Positions 1-9,603 of a DNA stretch of 64,000 bases are shown piece by piece. The stretch is taken from the NCBI RefSeq assembly GCF_021991925.1, contig NZ_RXZI01000002.1:620001-684000 (forward strand), in the 5' to 3' direction. Position numbers and translations under genes: made by a program. The stretch's first letter is position 1; each line of letters opens with the position of its first letter. Below the pieces are notes generated by a model. The model had not been told where the DNA came from, did no database searches, and saw only the letters and a program-made list of their open reading frames with translations. Source of the stretch: Sutcliffiella horikoshii (GTDB taxonomy: Bacteria > Bacillota > Bacilli > Bacillales > Bacillaceae_I).

Positions 1-1
1 T

Positions 2-559
2 GCATCAGCGATGGGGTGGGCGGTTGTGATGCCAGCTGCTGGGAGAAGTTTTTACACGGATATGGAGCATGGGTATGATTTTTACAAATTTGTCAGCGAG
101 GAAGTTCCCACACTTGCCCAAAGCTTTTTTCCACTTTCTGATAAAAGAGAAGAAAATTTTATTGCGGGGCTTTCCATGGGTGGTTATGGGGCATTTAAGG
201 TGGCATTGAGGAATCCGGATAAATTTGCAGCCGCAGCTAGCATGTCAGGCTCAGTGGACATCAATGAGCGCTTGTCGGCATTCCCTAGAGACTTCAAATA
301 TATATACGGTGATCGTCCCATATTGGGAAGTGAGGATGACCTTTATCATCTTGCCTCAACTATTGGCAAAAACACGCCAAAGCTATATCAGTGCTGTGGC
401 ACGGAAGATCACAATTATGAAGCAAATATTCGTTTCAGGGATCATGCCATTCAAGCTGGAATAGATTTAACCTTCTCCGATGGACCTGGTGGCCATGATT
501 GGGGATATTGGGATAAGCATATCCAAGAGGTATTGGCTTTCTTTGAACAACAGCTCTAA
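2..559 (+). CDS. Esterase of the esterase D / S-formylglutathione hydrolase type (5' partial)
   Basis: Alpha/beta-hydrolase of the EstA/esterase D group, which hydrolyses short-chain acyl esters. The reading frame is open to the left edge, so about 70-80 N-terminal residues probably lie outside the window. The visible part has the nucleophile elbow GLSMGGYGA (Ser nucleophile), then a TEDHNYE stretch carrying the likely acid residue, and GGHDWGYW with the catalytic His near the C-terminus. No signal peptide can be judged. A repeat element lies 36 bp past the stop and a terminator hairpin follows it. Physiological substrate unknown; family confident from the elbow and His motifs. Confidence 0.85.
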   Translation, partial: ASAMGWAVVMPAAGRSFYTDMEHGYDFYKFVSEEVPTLAQSFFPLSDKREENFIAGLSMGGYGAFKVALRNPDKFAAAASMSGSVDINERLSAFPRDFKYIYGDRPILGSEDDLYHLASTIGKNTPKLYQCCGTEDHNYEANIRFRDHAIQAGIDLTFSDGPGGHDWGYWDKHIQEVLAFFEQQL

Positions 560-595
560 ACTGTGAAAAAGATGAATAATGAAAAGAGTCTTCTA

Positions 596-724
596 GCTGT
601 AGATTGGAGCAAATGGCGAAGACTCCAGCGGGAGGTAGCGATAGGTTGAGACCCCGCAACGAAGTGAGGAGGCTCAAGCATCGCCCCGCGGAAAGCGAAG
701 CCATTTGCGGAAATCAACAGCGGT
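596..724 (+). repeat. Palindromic intergenic repeat, family A, copy 1
   Basis: Begins GCTGTAGATTGGAGC and ends GGAAATCAACAGCGGT, so the ends are imperfect inverted repeats. The interior has GACTCC-GCGGGAGG, GAGACCCCGC, GGAGGCTC and CGCCCCGCGGAAAGCGAAG blocks that can fold back on each other. The same ~130 bp unit recurs through the window. It contains no gene; open frames across it are by-products of its GC-rich composition. Confidence 0.9.
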
Positions 725-754
725 GCATAACAAAGCCACCCAAAAGTAAAAATC

Positions 755-790
755 GAATCGATTCTACACTTTAGAATCGGTTCTTTTTTC
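755..790 (+). terminator. Rho-independent terminator after esterase and repeat
   Basis: A 12-bp stem (GAATCGATTCTA pairing with TAGAATCGGTTC, one G-U), short loop, then a T run. It separates the esterase unit from the sugar operon. Confidence 0.8.
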
Positions 791-893
791 TATTTTCATA
801 AACATAGAAACACAGGGAATACCTACCAAACCCTTCTGTAATAAGACTTCCCATTCAATTATACCAATCTTCGAAAATATTTCGAAAATAATA

Positions 894-922
894 TTGTAAT
901 CGTTTTCAAGAGAGAGTATAAT
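894..922 (+). promoter_or_regulatory. Sigma-A promoter of the sugar-uptake operon with overlapping cre
   Basis: -35 TTGTAA and a perfect -10 TATAAT with a 17-bp spacer. TGTAATCGTTTTCA (895-908) fits the CcpA cre pattern TGNAANCGNNNNCA and overlaps the -35, which suggests catabolite repression. Confidence 0.75.
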
Positions 923-931
923 GACGGTAGT

Positions 932-941
932 GAAACGTATC
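932..941. promoter_or_regulatory. LacI-type operator, upstream copy
   Basis: GAAACGTATC, one mismatch from the palindrome GAAACGTTTC found in front of other units of this block. It lies just downstream of the predicted +1. A second, perfect copy is centred 73 bp further on. Confidence 0.6.
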
Positions 942-1004
942 AATTGCAGATAGAACAGGTAGAAAAGGTTGAGGAATCTCCCTTTTTATTTTTACGAACA
1001 AATT

Positions 1005-1014
1005 GAAACGTTTC
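1005..1014. promoter_or_regulatory. LacI-type operator, perfect copy
   Basis: Perfect palindrome GAAACGTTTC in the context TTGAAACGTTTCGA, between the promoter and the first binding-protein gene. The likely ligand is the LacI-family regulator encoded at 20941-21927. Confidence 0.75.
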
Positions 1015-1054
1015 GATAAAAGCGGTTAAATACTAAATAAGGGGTGTTTGGTTC

Positions 1055-2431
1055 ATGAAGTGGATGAAATCTAGTATTGCTATTGTAGCTTCGTTCATGC
1101 TTGTGGTTGGTTGCAGTAATTCTAATAACGCATCAAACGATGAAAGCAAGGAAGCAAATAACGAAGATCAAGTAACGATTAAGTTTGCAAGCTGGGCGCT
1201 TGGAACGGAAGAAGATCAAAATATTGAGCGTCTGATGATAGACGAGTTTGAAGAGAAATATCCTAACATCAATGTGGAAATTGATGAGTCGATTGCAACA
1301 GATGACTGGAATAACTCCTTATCTTCTGCTGCAAGTGCGAATGCCATGCCTGACGTGTTCATGGTCTCTCAAGTACCGACTGGACTTGCGAATGACTGGT
1401 TGTTGGATGTAACGGAATTGGCTGCTGAAGATGAGGACTTTGCAAACATTCCTGAAGTGGTAACAGAATCTGTTACATACAATGATGCTGTTTATGCCAT
1501 TCCTAGTGCACAGCATTTCCTTGGTTATTTTGTCAATAATGATCTATACAACCAGGCAAACCTGGATGTGCCTGAATATGGATTCTCCATTGATGATTTC
1601 ACGGAATCTGTTCGTTCCGTAACAAATGTGAACAGTGGCGTGGTTGGTTTGAACAATCCATTTGCCATTGTGGACTGGTATCCATCCTCTGTAAACGAAA
1701 CGATTGGCTGGTACACTTTCAGTGATGAAGAGTATCACTTGGACAGCAATGAATTCATTTCTGGTGTTAATCTGACAAGCAACTTTGTAACAAACGGTTA
1801 TTCTTACGAGAATTTATCTGATGAGCAAAAAGCTAATTTCAATGGTGAGCATGCTGGTGAAGTGTTTGCTAGTGGCGGGATTGGACTTTTCTGGGATGGA
1901 TCCTGGGCCGTCGAAAACTTCTCTACAAATCTAGACTTTGATTGGGATTTCGTTGGAACTCCTGGTGGGAGAACAGTTATTGTAAATGACTTTATGGGAA
2001 TCTCCAAATCTACTAAGCACCAAGAGGAAGCGTTCCTTTTTGCAAAGTGGATGAGCTTCGGTAAAGAAGGATTCTTAAAGCGTATCGACTTAGCGGTCGA
2101 GCATGACAAGTCATTGAACAACTTGCCTGTAACACAAGATGAAGAAGTATTGGATGCATTCTTCGAAGTTCAGGATATCCCTGGATTGCGTACAGCTTAT
2201 GACAATCTTGAAAACGGTATCGTGGAGCCAGTGAAAACTGTACCAGGATTTGCTCAATCCAGATGGGAAGCTCCGACTGGTGTAGCCGTTGGCGAAGAGC
2301 CGAATGCAAACATTGCGGCTTTGATTGATGCAAGTGTCAGAGGCGACATTAAGATCGAAGACTATGCAGCGCAAATTAATGAATTAGCGAATCAAAAGTA
2401 TCAAGAAGGAAAAGAAGCGATTGGTCAATAA
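1055..2431 (+). CDS. Sugar ABC transporter substrate-binding lipoprotein (family 1)
   Basis: Extracellular family-1 solute-binding protein that would deliver an oligosaccharide to MalF/MalG-type permeases. The N-terminus is a lipoprotein signal peptide with lipobox VVGC (Cys20), followed by a Ser/Asn/Glu-rich linker. The mature 438-residue body has the family layout: KFASWALGTEEDQNIERLMIDEFEEKYPNI near the start, a central VYAIPSAQHFLGYFVNNDLY segment and a FASGGIGLFWDGSWAVENF hinge region. First gene of the operon, under the promoter with cre and two operators. The start is set by an AAGGGGTG ribosome site. Substrate is not readable from sequence; the downstream phosphorylase suggests beta-1,2-gluco-oligosaccharides. 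Confidence 0.9.
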   Translation: MKWMKSSIAIVASFMLVVGCSNSNNASNDESKEANNEDQVTIKFASWALGTEEDQNIERLMIDEFEEKYPNINVEIDESIATDDWNNSLSSAASANAMPDVFMVSQVPTGLANDWLLDVTELAAEDEDFANIPEVVTESVTYNDAVYAIPSAQHFLGYFVNNDLYNQANLDVPEYGFSIDDFTESVRSVTNVNSGVVGLNNPFAIVDWYPSSVNETIGWYTFSDEEYHLDSNEFISGVNLTSNFVTNGYSYENLSDEQKANFNGEHAGEVFASGGIGLFWDGSWAVENFSTNLDFDWDFVGTPGGRTVIVNDFMGISKSTKHQEEAFLFAKWMSFGKEGFLKRIDLAVEHDKSLNNLPVTQDEEVLDAFFEVQDIPGLRTAYDNLENGIVEPVKTVPGFAQSRWEAPTGVAVGEEPNANIAALIDASVRGDIKIEDYAAQINELANQKYQEGKEAIGQ

Positions 2432-2465
2432 GATATAAGAGCTGTGAAGGGGATGGGGATTAGAT

Positions 2466-5405
2466 ATGAAACGTAAAATGATGTTCTGGTCATTAATACT
2501 GCTGTTGCTAGTACCAGGCCAATTCGCATTTGCTGATGAAGAGAAGAGCCTAGAGCAGGTGGCAGAACAAGTCATTGAGCCACGCTATCTATCGATCCTT
2601 GAGCAGTGGAATGAAGTGGGACAAGGCAACGCGCAAGATTTTGAGCGCGTTGTCCCTCCCACTGATTTTTTATCCATTGATGAGAATAGCCTGCTTTCAA
2701 GTAATGAAAGCAAGGAGTATGGCAATCAGGTATACGCTTGGGGAGAACGGAACTCTGTCACCATTGAAGTGGAAGTAGACGAAGCAGGATTATATGAACT
2801 GGGCTTTGATTATTATCCTCTTGGTGAAGGAATTGTTCCAATAGAAGGTTCCATCCAGGTGAATGGGGAATATCCGTATTTTGAAAGTCGAAGAATTCTT
2901 TTCCCAAAGGACTGGAGAAGTGCGAGCAATGAGTTTGAGCAGGATCGTTTTGGGGATGAAATCATTCCTGAGCAGCTGCCGATCGAACAATGGCATTTTG
3001 TCAAAGCAGAGGATTCGAGTTATCTGCAAGCAAGACCGTTAAAGTATCAATTAAAAGAAGGAAAAAACACCATCACGTTGGAGAATATCCGCGGAGAAAT
3101 GCTGCTTGGCAATATTTATATAAGCGGTATGGGAACGATCCCTACATATGAAGAATATAGAGAAAACCAACCTGGGGATCTCACTGAAACAAGCTCTATC
3201 ACGATAGAAGCGGAGCACCCGCTTAAGAAGAACAGTTCTTTTATCAGGCCAGTAAATAGACAGGACGCGTCCGTTGTCCCTTATGAGCGTGACAAACGCC
3301 TATTGAATGCGATCGGCGGGGAGTCATGGGAAACAAGTGGGCAAACAGCTACATGGGAGATGGAAGTGGAAGAAGCAGGCTACTACCAGATTTCCTTAAA
3401 GGTTTTACAAGAAAAACAATCAGGCTTTCCGGTCTTCCGGACGGTCATGATCAATGGAGAAGTACCTTTTGAAGAAGTGGAAAGCTATTCTTTCCAACAG
3501 AAGAAAAGCTGGGTGAATGAAACACTTAGCAACGAAGACGGGGAACCGTATTATTTTTATTTGGAAAAGGGGAAAAACACCCTGACACTAAAGGTTGATG
3601 CGTCACCTGTAAATCGTACCTTATTCGAAATGGATGAAGTGATGAAGGGCATTGAACAGCTTTCCTTATCCATTAAACGACTAACTGGAAACAACCAAGA
3701 TCGCTCCCGCGGCTGGAGAATTACGGAGTATATGCCTGAGATTGAAGGGGAACTTACTTCCTGGGCAGATAAGCTGGAAGGAGAAAGTACGTACCTGCTT
3801 GGGTTAAGTGATGGAAAAGAATCAGTGGAGATTGTATCGCTCAACATTGCCGTCGAACGGTTAAGGGAGCTAGCAGCAGATCCTGATAAAATTCCGGCAC
3901 GGCTGACACAGCTCTCCGAAGGTTCAAGCTCTGTCGCACAGCTTCTTGGAAATGCAACACTGGAATTGAAAAAACAGCCATTGATAATGGATCGAATATA
4001 TATTCATGGTGACGAAACGTTGCCAAAACCGGAACTTGGATTTTTCGCAAAAACAAAAGAATCTGTCTTGAAGTTCTTCCACTCCTTCCAATCCAATACG
4101 TTGGCTACGGAAAAAGTGGATGATGACGTGGTGGATGTGTGGGTGAACAGACCACGACAATATGTAGAATTGATGCAAAATATGGTGGATCAGAACTTCA
4201 CCCCTCAAACAGGGATAAAAGTGAGATTTTCCATCATGCCTTCCGAGCAAAAATTGATTTTGGCCAATGCGGCTAACAGTCAACCGGATCTCGCACTTGG
4301 AATCAGTAGCTGGCTTCCATATGAACTGGCAATCCGCGGCGCCGCATATGACTTAAGACAGTTTGACGACTTTAATGAAACGTTAGGACACTTCTCCCCT
4401 GGGGCATTCTTGCCGATGATGATTGAGGATGAAGTATACGGGTTACCTGAGACACAGGATTTCTTTGTACAGTTTTATAGAAAAGATATTTTAAATGCTT
4501 TGGATGTTCCTGTCCCTGATACATGGGAAGAAGTAGTCGATGTCTTGCCTGAGCTGCAGCGCTTTGGGTTGAACTACTATACACCGATTGCAGGGGCAGT
4601 TGCTTTCAAGCCGTTCCAGGCAACGTCTCCTTTCATCTATCAACATCAAGGGGACTTGTATAAAGAGAATGGCATGGGGACCACGATCGATAGCGATGAA
4701 ACAGTCCGCGGTATACAGCTTATGACGGACTTGAACACGATCTACAGCACGCCATTACAGGTGCCGAATTTCTATAACCATTTCCGTTATTCTACCTTGC
4801 CGATCGGCGTTTCCAACTTCCAGACATATGTGGAGCTTACATCTGCAGCGCCGGAAATCTCGGGTTGGTGGGACATCTCCCTTCATCCTGGAGTAGAAAA
4901 TGAGGACGGCGAAGTGGAAAGATGGGCAACAGGTTCAGGACAGGCTGGCATGATCTTTAACGGCAGTAAAAATAAGGACGAGGCATGGCAGGTGCTGAAA
5001 TGGTGGATGTCCACCGAAACACAGACTGACTTTGCGACCACCTTGCAGATCATGTACGGTCCATCCTATATGTGGAATACAGCTAATCTGGAAGCCTTTA
5101 AACAATTACCATGGCCAGAGGAACACAAAGAAGTCATCCTCGAGCAATGGGAGCATTTGAGGGAAGTGCCGAAAACGCCTTACACCTATATGGTAGAGCG
5201 TGAAATCAGTAATATTTGGAACAAGGTTGTTTTTGACGGAGAGAATACCCGTTCCGCCGTAGACGATGCGGTGGTGACCATCGACCGTGAAATGAGACGG
5301 AAGATGGAGGAATTCGGATATATGAAAAACGGAAAAATCGTGAAGACCTATCCAATTCCAACGATTGAACAAGTAGAAAGCTGGGTGGAAGAAAATGAGG
5401 AGTAG
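2466..5405 (+). CDS. Secreted binding protein with beta-sandwich N-terminal regions and a C-terminal solute-binding domain
   Basis: 979 residues, more than twice a normal family-1 binding protein. A Sec signal peptide (about residues 1-23, FAFA/DEE) has no lipobox Cys. Two beta-rich segments (about 80-215 and 240-385), each with the [17 protein letters not shown] / [15 protein letters not shown] type of strand and a (I)TLEN- or (L)TLKV-like end, look like carbohydrate-binding beta-sandwiches. From about residue 550 to 900 a solute-binding domain follows ([58 protein letters not shown]). It overlaps the next permease gene by 11 bp, which indicates translational coupling. It may capture longer glycans at the wall and hand them to the permease. 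Retention at the cell surface without a lipid anchor is unexplained. Confidence 0.8.
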   Translation: MKRKMMFWSLILLLLVPGQFAFADEEKSLEQVAEQVIEPRYLSILEQWNEVGQGNAQDFERVVPPTDFLSIDENSLLSSNESKEYGNQVYAWGERNSVTIEVEVDEAGLYELGFDYYPLGEGIVPIEGSIQVNGEYPYFESRRILFPKDWRSASNEFEQDRFGDEIIPEQLPIEQWHFVKAEDSSYLQARPLKYQLKEGKNTITLENIRGEMLLGNIYISGMGTIPTYEEYRENQPGDLTETSSITIEAEHPLKKNSSFIRPVNRQDASVVPYERDKRLLNAIGGESWETSGQTATWEMEVEEAGYYQISLKVLQEKQSGFPVFRTVMINGEVPFEEVESYSFQQKKSWVNETLSNEDGEPYYFYLEKGKNTLTLKVDASPVNRTLFEMDEVMKGIEQLSLSIKRLTGNNQDRSRGWRITEYMPEIEGELTSWADKLEGESTYLLGLSDGKESVEIVSLNIAVERLRELAADPDKIPARLTQLSEGSSSVAQLLGNATLELKKQPLIMDRIYIHGDETLPKPELGFFAKTKESVLKFFHSFQSNTLATEKVDDDVVDVWVNRPRQYVELMQNMVDQNFTPQTGIKVRFSIMPSEQKLILANAANSQPDLALGISSWLPYELAIRGAAYDLRQFDDFNETLGHFSPGAFLPMMIEDEVYGLPETQDFFVQFYRKDILNALDVPVPDTWEEVVDVLPELQRFGLNYYTPIAGAVAFKPFQATSPFIYQHQGDLYKENGMGTTIDSDETVRGIQLMTDLNTIYSTPLQVPNFYNHFRYSTLPIGVSNFQTYVELTSAAPEISGWWDISLHPGVENEDGEVERWATGSGQAGMIFNGSKNKDEAWQVLKWWMSTETQTDFATTLQIMYGPSYMWNTANLEAFKQLPWPEEHKEVILEQWEHLREVPKTPYTYMVEREISNIWNKVVFDGENTRSAVDDAVVTIDREMRRKMEEFGYMKNGKIVKTYPIPTIEQVESWVEENEE

Positions 5406-6288
5406 CCTTCAAAAGCATGCGAGTACATCGATCTTTCTTGCACCATATTTAATCTTCTTCTTTACCTTTATCATCATCCCGGTGGTAGTGGCAATCCTCC
5501 TGTCGTTCACGTATTTCAATGCGATCGAGATGCCGAACTTCATCGGACTTGCCAACTATGTCAGCGTGCTGACACAGGATGAGGTCTTTATGCAGCGTGT
5601 CCTGCCAAATACATTGATGTTTGCAGTCATCGTCGGGCCGGGGGGATATGTTTTATCCTTCCTGCTGGCATGGATGCTGGCACAAATTTCAAAGGTGCCA
5701 AGAACGGTTTTGGCGCTGATCATCTATTCCCCTTCCATGACGGCTGGGATCGCGATGGCTGTTGTGTGGACGATTATATTCAGTGGGGACCAAACGGGTT
5801 ACTTGAATAGTTTATTGATTACGATTGGTGTCATCCTGGAACCTGTTCAATGGCTTCAATCTCCAGATCATCTAATGACCATCATGATCGTCGTGACGCT
5901 TTGGGGAAGCATGGGGGTAGGATTCCTTGCGATGCTATCCGGTGTCTTGAATATCAACAAGGAAATCTATGAAGCTGGTTATATTGACGGCATTAAAAAT
6001 AGATTCCAAGAGATCATTTATATCACCATACCATCGATGAAGCCGCAGATGCTTTTCGGGGCGGTGATGGCGGTCGTTGGAACCTTCCAGGCCGGTGCTA
6101 TCGGGGTCGCCTTATCAGGTGCAAACCCGACGCCTCAATATGCAGGTCAGTTGATGGTCAATCATCTAGAAGACTATGGATTCATCCGCTATGAAATGGG
6201 GTATGCAGCAGCAATATCTGTCCTATTACTATTATTCGTATATATCTTCTCAAAAATCGCCTGGCGTTTATTCGGAGAAAAAGACTAA
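5395..6288 (+). CDS. Sugar ABC transporter permease, MalF type (first pair)
   Basis: Inner-membrane permease of the binding-protein-dependent sugar transporter family. About six hydrophobic helices are visible, starting [24 protein letters not shown]. The EAA loop is recognisable as [28 protein letters not shown] (EAxxxDG...IxLP), the contact site for the ATPase. The start lies inside the end of the preceding gene. Its partner permease is separated from it by a repeat insertion of nearly 400 bp. No ATPase gene is nearby, so a shared MsmX-type ATPase encoded elsewhere is expected. Confidence 0.93.
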   Translation: MRSSLQKHASTSIFLAPYLIFFFTFIIIPVVVAILLSFTYFNAIEMPNFIGLANYVSVLTQDEVFMQRVLPNTLMFAVIVGPGGYVLSFLLAWMLAQISKVPRTVLALIIYSPSMTAGIAMAVVWTIIFSGDQTGYLNSLLITIGVILEPVQWLQSPDHLMTIMIVVTLWGSMGVGFLAMLSGVLNINKEIYEAGYIDGIKNRFQEIIYITIPSMKPQMLFGAVMAVVGTFQAGAIGVALSGANPTPQYAGQLMVNHLEDYGFIRYEMGYAAAISVLLLLFVYIFSKIAWRLFGEKD

Positions 6289-6379
6289 AGAGATGGCTGT
6301 TTTCTAGAAATTAGTTAATGAGTGGTTGGAGCACAAGTCACTTCATTCCAGCCGGGAAAGCGAAACACCCGAATTAGGA

Positions 6380-6583
6380 GGCCATTTAAAGGTGAATGTA
6401 CAATCCTGCTGGTCTCTAGCTGTTGAATGAAGCAAAAGGCGGAGACTCCAGCGGGAGGGAAGCGGTAGCTTGAGACCCCGCAACGAAGTGAGGAGGCTCA
6501 AGCATCGCCCCGCGGAAAGCGGAGCCTATTGCGGAATTCAACAGCGGTGTTTAATGTTAAAAACCTATGCTTTTTCACTGGCC
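6380..6583. repeat. Degenerate MITE-like element carrying family A core, copy 2
   Basis: The palindromic core spans about 6417-6547 and is bounded by degenerate inverted ends: GGCCATTTAAAGG on the left and CTTTTTCACTGGCC on the right. These resemble the GGCCACTGAAAAAC termini of the copies at 34.1 and 58.5 kb. It sits inside the sugar operon between two permease genes. Outside it, a further weak inverted pair (TTAGTTAATG near 6312 and CAATCAACTAACTTT near 6620) hints at an older host element. Confidence 0.75.
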
Positions 6584-6681
6584 TCCAACGGAACCCAAGG
6601 ACCGGTCAATCCTAAAGCCAATCAACTAACTTTAAGAAAACAATCAAGCCTATAAAACTTCTAAAGTAGGGAGTGAATGAT

Positions 6682-7560
6682 GTGTCGGCATTCCATGGAA
6701 CGAAAATCAATCCAGACCGTTTTCACAAAAGCCAATTAAAGTTCTATGCCTTTCTAATACCGCTCGCCATCTTTATGGCCATGCCCATCGTCTTTGTCTT
6801 TTCCCACGCCTTCAAGCCGATCGATGAGCTTTTCGCTTATCCACCGCGCTTTTTTGTGCAAAAGCCGACGATGCAGAACTTCATAGACTTAATGAACAAC
6901 ACAAGTACATCGGGCGTTCCGATGTCCCGTTACTTGTTTAATAGTATTTCCATCACCCTCATTGTCGTCTTTGTGACAGTCTTGATCAGTACAATGGCAG
7001 GGTATGCCTTATCCAAAAAACGATTCAGATTAAAGAAAACCATCTTTGAAATCAACACACTTGCTTTGATGTTCGTTTCGGCGGCAGTCGTCATCCCGCG
7101 TTACTTACTTATTGAAAAAGTGGGGTTATTGGACACGTTCCTTGTTCATATCTTCCCACTGATCGCGATGCCGATCGGGCTTTTCTTAGTAAAACAATTC
7201 ATCGATCAAATACCGAACGAATTAATAGAAGCTGCCCAGATGGATGGGGCGACAGACTATCAGATTTTCCGGAAAATCATCATTCCGCTTGTAAAGCCGG
7301 CGATTGCAACTATTGCGATTCTTTCTTTCCAACTCGTCTGGAATAACACAGAGACCTCGACATTGTTTGTCGATAATGAAAATTTGAAGACCTTTGCCTT
7401 TTACATGTCGACCTTATCTTCAGCCACAAGTGGTAACACGGTTGCGGGTCAAGGTATGGCGGCAGCGGCATCTTTGATCATGTTCGTTCCAAATTTAATC
7501 ATTTTTATCATCTTACAAAGTCAAGTAATGAATACGATGGCACATTCAGGTATCAAGTAG
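6682..7560 (+). CDS. Carbohydrate ABC transporter permease, MalG type (first pair)
   Basis: Second permease of the first pair. Hydrophobic helices begin [21 protein letters not shown], and the EAA loop reads [27 protein letters not shown]. The GTG at 6682 is preferred because AGGGAGTG lies at good spacing. An in-frame GTG at 6673 would add three residues but sits on the ribosome site. Separated from its partner by a repeat element rather than coupled to it. Expected to work with the MalF-type permease at 5395 and an ATPase in trans. Confidence 0.92.
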   Translation: MSAFHGTKINPDRFHKSQLKFYAFLIPLAIFMAMPIVFVFSHAFKPIDELFAYPPRFFVQKPTMQNFIDLMNNTSTSGVPMSRYLFNSISITLIVVFVTVLISTMAGYALSKKRFRLKKTIFEINTLALMFVSAAVVIPRYLLIEKVGLLDTFLVHIFPLIAMPIGLFLVKQFIDQIPNELIEAAQMDGATDYQIFRKIIIPLVKPAIATIAILSFQLVWNNTETSTLFVDNENLKTFAFYMSTLSSATSGNTVAGQGMAAAASLIMFVPNLIIFIILQSQVMNTMAHSGIK

Positions 7561-7578
7561 AAGGGGGAGTAAAAGAGT

Positions 7579-9603
7579 ATGAAACGCATATTCATTGGTT
7601 TAATGACTGTATGGTTAATCCTCCTTTCTCCTTTGCAATCTTTTGCAGCCCTGTCTGTTCCATATAATACAGAGACGGTATCAACAGAAGGGGATATCAT
7701 TGAAACCCAGACCGCTTATATTCCGGTGGGGCTTTTCGGAAGTACAAGTGAAATAGTCAGTCCGGAAGATGTCTATATCGATCAGAATAATGATGTATAT
7801 GTGGCAGATTCCGGGACAAAAAAAATCACCAAATTTGATGAGAATGGCAGAAAACTTTTAGAAGTCGGAGAAGGAATCCTGCAAATGCCGACAGGGGTTT
7901 TTGTGGATGAAGAACAGCAAATTTACGTGGCGGATTATACAAACGAAAAAGTCTATCGTTTTTCTAAAGAAGGCGAAATGCTCCAAGAATACGGCAGGCC
8001 AGATTCGCCGCTGTTTGGGACAAGGACGCCTTATAAACCACAGAAAATCACCGTCGATAAACGAGGCAACCTCTACATTATCGGAGAAGGTTCAACAAAT
8101 GGGATCATCCAGGTTGGGCAAGATGGGACATTTCTTGGATTCTTCGGGGTAAACCGTACAAGGCCGTCGTTAATGTCGGTGATCCAGGATGCACTGACAA
8201 CGGACCAGCAACGCTCGAGCATGTTTTTGAAAGTGCCGCCAGCGCCGACCAATATTGCCATTGATGAAAAAGGCCTTGTCTATACCATTACTGCGGGTAC
8301 TAGATTTGAAACCATTCGAAAATTGAATATTGCGGGTGGAAACATCCTGCCATCAGGAATTTTAGACTCCTCTAACCTGACTGATATCACTATAGGACCG
8401 TTAGGCAATTTCTTTGTTATCGACAGTAATGGAAGAATTATTGAGTTTGATAGCTTTGGAAACATTCTCTTCTTATTCGGAGGAAAAGATGATGGTACAA
8501 ACCGCCTTGGCCTATTCATGGATCCATCGGGTATTGCAACGGACAATCTTGGACGGATTTTTGTCACAGACCGTGAGCGCGGAACGATCCAACTTTTAGA
8601 GCCAACAGCTTTTGCAGAAATGCTTCACGGTGGAATCTCGCTCTATGCCCAAGGGCTCTACATAGAGAGTGAGCAATACTGGAGCGAAGTATTGCGCATG
8701 AACTCCTCCATCGGCCTTGCACATAATGCGATGGGAGAAGCCTATTACAAGCAACAGGAGTATGAAGAGGCTCTGCAATCCTTTGAACTAGTCGGAAATG
8801 TGGAAGGTTATTCCGATTCCTTCTGGGAAATCAGAAACGAATGGATGAACGAAAATCTTGGCTTAGTTTTTGCCATCTTAATCGGATTATTCGCAGTGAG
8901 GGCGACCTTGCTTTTTGTGGATAAGAAGAAGGGGATCTTATCACCTGCAAGGAAAAGATGGCAGGCACTGAAAAGTAGGAAACTATTAAGTGAGTTATTA
9001 TTCCTAGGAAAGTTTTTACGTAACCCGATAGACAGCTTCTATTATATTAAAAGACAAAGAAGGGTATCCGTCCTATCGGCGACCATCCTGTATATCATTC
9101 TTTATTTAGAATTCCTGTTCATGAAGTACTTTACAGGATTCATTTTCAGGGGCGGAATCACCCTTGAGCAAATCAATTTCGGAATGGAGTTCATTCTCTT
9201 ATTCCTGCCAATCATTCTTTTCATTGTTTCTAACTATCTAGTCAGTACGATCAACGATGGAGAAGGAAGATTCTCTGATATCTATATCGGAACCATTTAT
9301 TCGTTGGCACCGATCCTGGTGCTCTTAGTGCCGATTACACTCATGTCAAACGTGCTTACGCTTAACGAATATTTCCTGTACGTCTTCTTTATGCAGGTGA
9401 TGATGGGATGGTCCTTGATAATCTTGTTCATCATGATAAAGGAAATTCATGCATTTGAATTCTGGGGAACGGTACGAAACATCTTTACAACGATTTTCTG
9501 TATGTTCATCATCGTATTGGTATGTTTCATCATCTATGTATTGATGGATCAGGTTATTGATTTTGTAACAGCAATCATCCAGGAGGTGATTCTCCGTGTA
9601 TAA
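7579..9603 (+). CDS. NHL-repeat / TPR / Yip1-domain membrane protein
   Basis: Signal peptide (about 1-23), then an NHL-type beta-propeller (about 45-340) with repeated VYVADSGTKKITKFDENGR and IYVADYTNEKVYRFSKEGE blades. A TPR-like helical pair follows (345-405, LYAQGLYIESEQYWSEVLRMN and AYYKQQEYEEALQSFEL). A membrane helix near 428-448 leads into a C-terminal Yip1-like region (about 470-670) with four to five membrane spans. Topology predicts the propeller and TPR outside the membrane. It is embedded between transporter genes with a 19-bp upstream gap and an 8-bp overlap downstream, so it is probably part of the uptake machinery as a scaffold or glycan sensor. Function not established. Confidence 0.75.
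   Translation: MKRIFIGLMTVWLILLSPLQSFAALSVPYNTETVSTEGDIIETQTAYIPVGLFGSTSEIVSPEDVYIDQNNDVYVADSGTKKITKFDENGRKLLEVGEGILQMPTGVFVDEEQQIYVADYTNEKVYRFSKEGEMLQEYGRPDSPLFGTRTPYKPQKITVDKRGNLYIIGEGSTNGIIQVGQDGTFLGFFGVNRTRPSLMSVIQDALTTDQQRSSMFLKVPPAPTNIAIDEKGLVYTITAGTRFETIRKLNIAGGNILPSGILDSSNLTDITIGPLGNFFVIDSNGRIIEFDSFGNILFLFGGKDDGTNRLGLFMDPSGIATDNLGRIFVTDRERGTIQLLEPTAFAEMLHGGISLYAQGLYIESEQYWSEVLRMNSSIGLAHNAMGEAYYKQQEYEEALQSFELVGNVEGYSDSFWEIRNEWMNENLGLVFAILIGLFAVRATLLFVDKKKGILSPARKRWQALKSRKLLSELLFLGKFLRNPIDSFYYIKRQRRVSVLSATILYIILYLEFLFMKYFTGFIFRGGITLEQINFGMEFILLFLPIILFIVSNYLVSTINDGEGRFSDIYIGTIYSLAPILVLLVPITLMSNVLTLNEYFLYVFFMQVMMGWSLIILFIMIKEIHAFEFWGTVRNIFTTIFCMFIIVLVCFIIYVLMDQVIDFVTAIIQEVILRV

Noticed and set aside
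435-704. Open frame across the first repeat on the minus strand, and similar GC-rich frames in other repeat copies (16033-16257, 22053-22235, 32865-33116, 58350-58718)
   Set aside because: They follow the repeat sequence, lack ribosome sites and recur as near-identical peptides only because the DNA repeats.
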